In this document: piece after piece, positions 61,677 through 64,000 of the stretch
Layout: every line of letters starts with the position of its first letter
How positions within the stretch are numbered: the first letter of the stretch is position 1
Assembly: GCA_016717855.1 (NCBI GenBank)
Contig: JADKEV010000024.1
Location: forward strand, 1-64,000
Origin: Betaproteobacteria bacterium
GTDB taxonomy: Bacteria; Pseudomonadota; Gammaproteobacteria; Burkholderiales; Casimicrobiaceae
Length of the DNA: 64,000 nt
Direction of reading: 5' to 3'
The notes under the pieces: model-generated
The model's database searches: none
What the model saw: the letters and a program-made list of their open reading frames with translations, nothing else
What the model was told of the DNA's origin: nothing
Translations under genes and position numbers: made by a program

Positions 61677-63407
61677 TCAAGGCCTGCCGTTCGCGCACAT
61701 CACGGGGCCCTCGCCCCACCAGCCAAGAGCCGAATGCTGGTGGTAGTCCGAGATCCTGGTCGTATACCGGTGATTGGAATCGTTGCGTGCAAAGCCGTTG
61801 TTGTAGAGCCGGTAGACCGGCACCGGCGCCTGTGGCGGGCAAACGCCGGCGACGGGGAGGAGGACCGAAAACGCGATCTCTTCGAAGTTCCAGCGCGGCT
61901 GCGTGGCGGGCGTGGCTTCCTGCAGCAGCTTCAGGCCGTGGCACTCGGTTGGCTCGGCCGTGTAGAAGTGGCTGTTCGGACCCGGCGCCACCGAACCGTA
62001 GAACCGGCAGACTTCGGCAGCGCCGGAGCCGACCCCTGCGCCGGAAAAGGCGAGGAAATCATCGCCGGTGCGCTGCCATCCGGGTCCGGCGGCGCCCGCG
62101 TCGATGCCCGCCGCCTCGCCCGCGTTCGCGGTCCGGAAGTAGTGATCGAGCGCCGCGTTGCGAAAGTCGAAGACGGTGGCGGCCGCAGGACTCAGGCCGG
62201 CGAGTCCGACAAAGATCGGGGCCGTCTGCGTGTGTCCCGCGTACGCGATCTCCATGTTCCATTGTCCGGTGGCCGCGTCGGCGGGCAGCGTGAGCGAGCG
62301 GTAGAAGAACCCGCCGGCAAAGTAGGGTTGGGCCGAGATGTCCGTCGCGGTGTTGAACAGGGCGCCGCCGGGCTGCCTGAGCGTGAAGGTGATCGCGGCG
62401 CCGGGTTGCACGTCGCGCAGGAACGCGGTGAAGAACGCGGCATCCCCCGGCGCGAAGAAATAATCGGCCTGGTAATAGTAGGACGCTGGAACGGTTGCCG
62501 CGACGTGTGTCGCCGCGTCGCAGGGCGGCGCGAATTTGCCCGCTCCCGGGTCGGACTTCGACGGCATCACCATGACGATTTGCGGATCGATGTAAGGCGG
62601 TTGGTTCCGCCACCACGACGTCGCGGTCGAGGGATTGCAGCTTCCCTGCCAAGGATCGATCAGGTTATCCGCCGCGTCGTAGACCTCGAAATGCATGTGC
62701 GGGCCGCTGGAAATCCCGGAGCTGCCCACCACGCCAAGGAATTCGCCCTCATCGACCGTGTCCCCTACCGCTTTGGGTGTCAGCGAATGCTGCTTCAGGT
62801 GGCCGTACCAGGTGACCGACCCGTCGGCGTGGCGCAGCGAGACCGCATTCCATTGCGCGGCGCCCGGGAGCGCGACCGACAGGCTGCCGCAGGTGCGGTC
62901 CTGGTTGCCGTCCTGCTTGAGCACGATGGTTCCGGGCGCGGCGGCGACGACGACCGCCTCCTCGTTGTCCTGCTTCTTCCAGCCGAAGAGCGGGAAGATA
63001 TCGGTTCCCCGGTGGCCCGCGCCGCCGATGTCATAGGTCCGCTGGCCGCAGGCAAAATCGCTGATGGAATTCGCGGCGGGATCGTGATCGATGAAGTTCG
63101 AGATCCCGTGCGTCGTCTGTCCCGGGATGCCGTCCGCGATCCGCACCGGCCAGGCGAACAAGGGCGCCGCGGCTTTCTGCGGCGCCGCCAGCCGGCCTTC
63201 GGATTCGAGCCGCGCGATGTTGGCCCGGATCTGCGCGTGCATGCGCGCGCTGTCGGCAGCCGGCAGGTTGTCGGAGGGTGCGGTGAAGACTGCCCAGCCG
63301 CCGGTCGCGGTGGCGCCGCCGGCGAGTATCCCCGACCCGGCCGCGGGCGCGCCGGCGCCCGCCTCGAACAGGGCCAGCGCCGCCAGCCACGCGACCCGGA
63401 TGCGCAT
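61677..63407 (-). CDS. M23-type peptidase-like protein with C-terminal DUF5648-like module
   Basis: A 576-aa exported protein. A signal peptide is followed by an M23 (LytM/lysostaphin-like) domain: HRGTD (H-x3-D zinc ligands, about residue 135), WYGHLKQHSL and GPHMHFEVYD (H-x-H). Residues about 280-420 form a second extracytoplasmic domain of unclear type. The last 140 residues are the DUF5648-like module (ALDHYFRTA, GPGWQRTG, VCRFYG, GPNSHFYT, VYRLYNNGFARNDSNHRYTT). The zinc ligands appear intact, so peptidoglycan or protein hydrolysis is likely. Confidence 0.83.
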   Translation of the reverse strand: MRIRVAWLAALALFEAGAGAPAAGSGILAGGATATGGWAVFTAPSDNLPAADSARMHAQIRANIARLESEGRLAAPQKAAAPLFAWPVRIADGIPGQTTHGISNFIDHDPAANSISDFACGQRTYDIGGAGHRGTDIFPLFGWKKQDNEEAVVVAAAPGTIVLKQDGNQDRTCGSLSVALPGAAQWNAVSLRHADGSVTWYGHLKQHSLTPKAVGDTVDEGEFLGVVGSSGISSGPHMHFEVYDAADNLIDPWQGSCNPSTATSWWRNQPPYIDPQIVMVMPSKSDPGAGKFAPPCDAATHVAATVPASYYYQADYFFAPGDAAFFTAFLRDVQPGAAITFTLRQPGGALFNTATDISAQPYFAGGFFYRSLTLPADAATGQWNMEIAYAGHTQTAPIFVGLAGLSPAAATVFDFRNAALDHYFRTANAGEAAGIDAGAAGPGWQRTGDDFLAFSGAGVGSGAAEVCRFYGSVAPGPNSHFYTAEPTECHGLKLLQEATPATQPRWNFEEIAFSVLLPVAGVCPPQAPVPVYRLYNNGFARNDSNHRYTTRISDYHQHSALGWWGEGPVMCANGRP

Positions 63408-63440
63408 ACGATTCGACTGCGTGCGGAGCAGCGCAGCCGC

Positions 63441-64000
63441 CTACTCGGTCGAGTAGGCGGCCCGCTCGAAGTCGGCGCCGCGTTCCAGCGATTTGAGCAG
63501 CCGGAACGAGCGCTTGCCCGCGCCCGACGTCTCGACCCGCCGCCCCGCCTGGAAGTAGCGCGGCGGCAACAACAGGCTCGATGGCTCGCGCCCCAGGCCG
63601 GGCAGCGCGATCGCGGGGATCGCCGGTTCGTCGCGCATCACGCCCGAAGTCGCCCGCAGGATCAGCGCGCCGGCCTCGCCTGGCCACAGCCTGACGCCGA
63701 TACGCAACGTCGTGCCCACTTCGCCCAACCACGACACGGTGCCGCAGCTGATCCGGCCGCTCGCGTCGCGGGCGACCAGCAGCTGGTTGAGCTGCATCCG
63801 CGTGCCCGGCCCCCGCCTCTCCAGCGAGCCGCCGAAGCCGAGCAGGTCGCCGACCCAGGATTCCCATGGCCAGTCCTTCTCGGCCTGATCGCGCTGCGAG
63901 TCGTGCTCCGGAATGGAGGCGAAGGTCGCCGCGTCCTCGATCGCGCGGTACGACAACCGGTCCCGCGTGCTTTCGCCGCTGAACGTCCGGCCCGACAGCC
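63441..64000 (-). CDS. Unrecognised protein (5' end beyond window)
   Basis: The frame stays open to the right edge; 186 residues are visible, the C-terminal part. It contains RMQLNQLLVARDASGRISCG followed by TVSWLGEVGTTLRIGVRLWP, a beta-rich pattern that resembles a small beta-barrel such as PilZ, but no RxxxR motif was seen. The end is ERAAYSTE. It is 34 bases upstream of the M23 gene on the same strand and may be cotranscribed. No function is proposed. Confidence 0.6.
   Translation of the reverse strand, partial: LSGRTFSGESTRDRLSYRAIEDAATFASIPEHDSQRDQAEKDWPWESWVGDLLGFGGSLERRGPGTRMQLNQLLVARDASGRISCGTVSWLGEVGTTLRIGVRLWPGEAGALILRATSGVMRDEPAIPAIALPGLGREPSSLLLPPRYFQAGRRVETSGAGKRSFRLLKSLERGADFERAAYSTE

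Overview
The window is a GC-rich chromosomal stretch that looks like a betaproteobacterium, probably of the Burkholderiales. The reasons are the order of the cytochrome c oxidase cluster, the density of periplasmic-binding-protein uptake systems, GTG/TTG starts with tightly overlapping operon genes, and a short intergenic repeat of the GTAGGATGGGTGGAGC type. The species assignment is inference. I see no rRNA, tRNA, phage, insertion sequence or CRISPR array.

The first 37 kb is an uptake-and-catabolism region with five solute transport systems, most beside candidate catabolic enzymes. In order they are: (1) an SsuABC/NMT1-type ABC transporter with an enolase-superfamily enzyme (2-3667), then a DUF1684 protein; (2) on the minus strand, an OpuC/ProU-type quaternary-amine ABC transporter split around a histidine-ammonia-lyase-like enzyme that lacks the usual MIO-forming Ala-Ser-Gly (4363-9303); (3) a CadC-like membrane regulator, a beta-propeller protein, and a sialate-lyase-like aldolase divergent from a TRAP transporter (9587-17602); (4) a polar-amino-acid ABC transporter with two paralogous binding proteins, a creatinase/ectoine-hydrolase-type M24 enzyme, a creatininase-family amidohydrolase, an aspartoacylase/DoeB-type deacylase and a threonine-dehydratase-like enzyme (17663-25503), a layout resembling ectoine-utilisation (ehu/eut) loci; (5) a VapBC module and two glycosyltransferase-like genes, then a complete Dpp-type ABC transporter with a threonine-aldolase-like enzyme, a second DoeB-like deacylase and an isocitrate-lyase/PEP-mutase family enzyme (25667-37333).

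The second part is housekeeping. A 1200-residue GltD-PyrK fusion (37406-41008) precedes an aa3-type cytochrome oxidase cluster: coxB, coxA, a small assembly protein, ctaG, coxC, a DUF2909 protein, SURF1, a thioredoxin-fold-like protein, ctaB and SCO1 (41224-49034). No ctaA is present. Then come a DUF4126 protein, bioC, comF, trmL, a methyltransferase, a TlpA-like protein, a TfoX-N protein, glycerate kinase, a Sua5-type synthase, two LpxL-type acyltransferases and metK (49423-59585). The end holds a second beta-propeller protein, a class I cytochrome c, an M23 peptidase and a truncated gene. Three proteins in the window share the same C-terminal DUF5648-like module on different N-terminal partners.

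Four genes carry single-base frameshifts next to short G or GC runs: the lyase, an amino-acid ABC ATPase, dppB and an lpxL homologue. Sequencing error is the simplest explanation, but decay cannot be excluded. A 31-base repeat recurs in intergenic gaps as single or inverted pairs, and in one pair both arms carry the same compensating variant.
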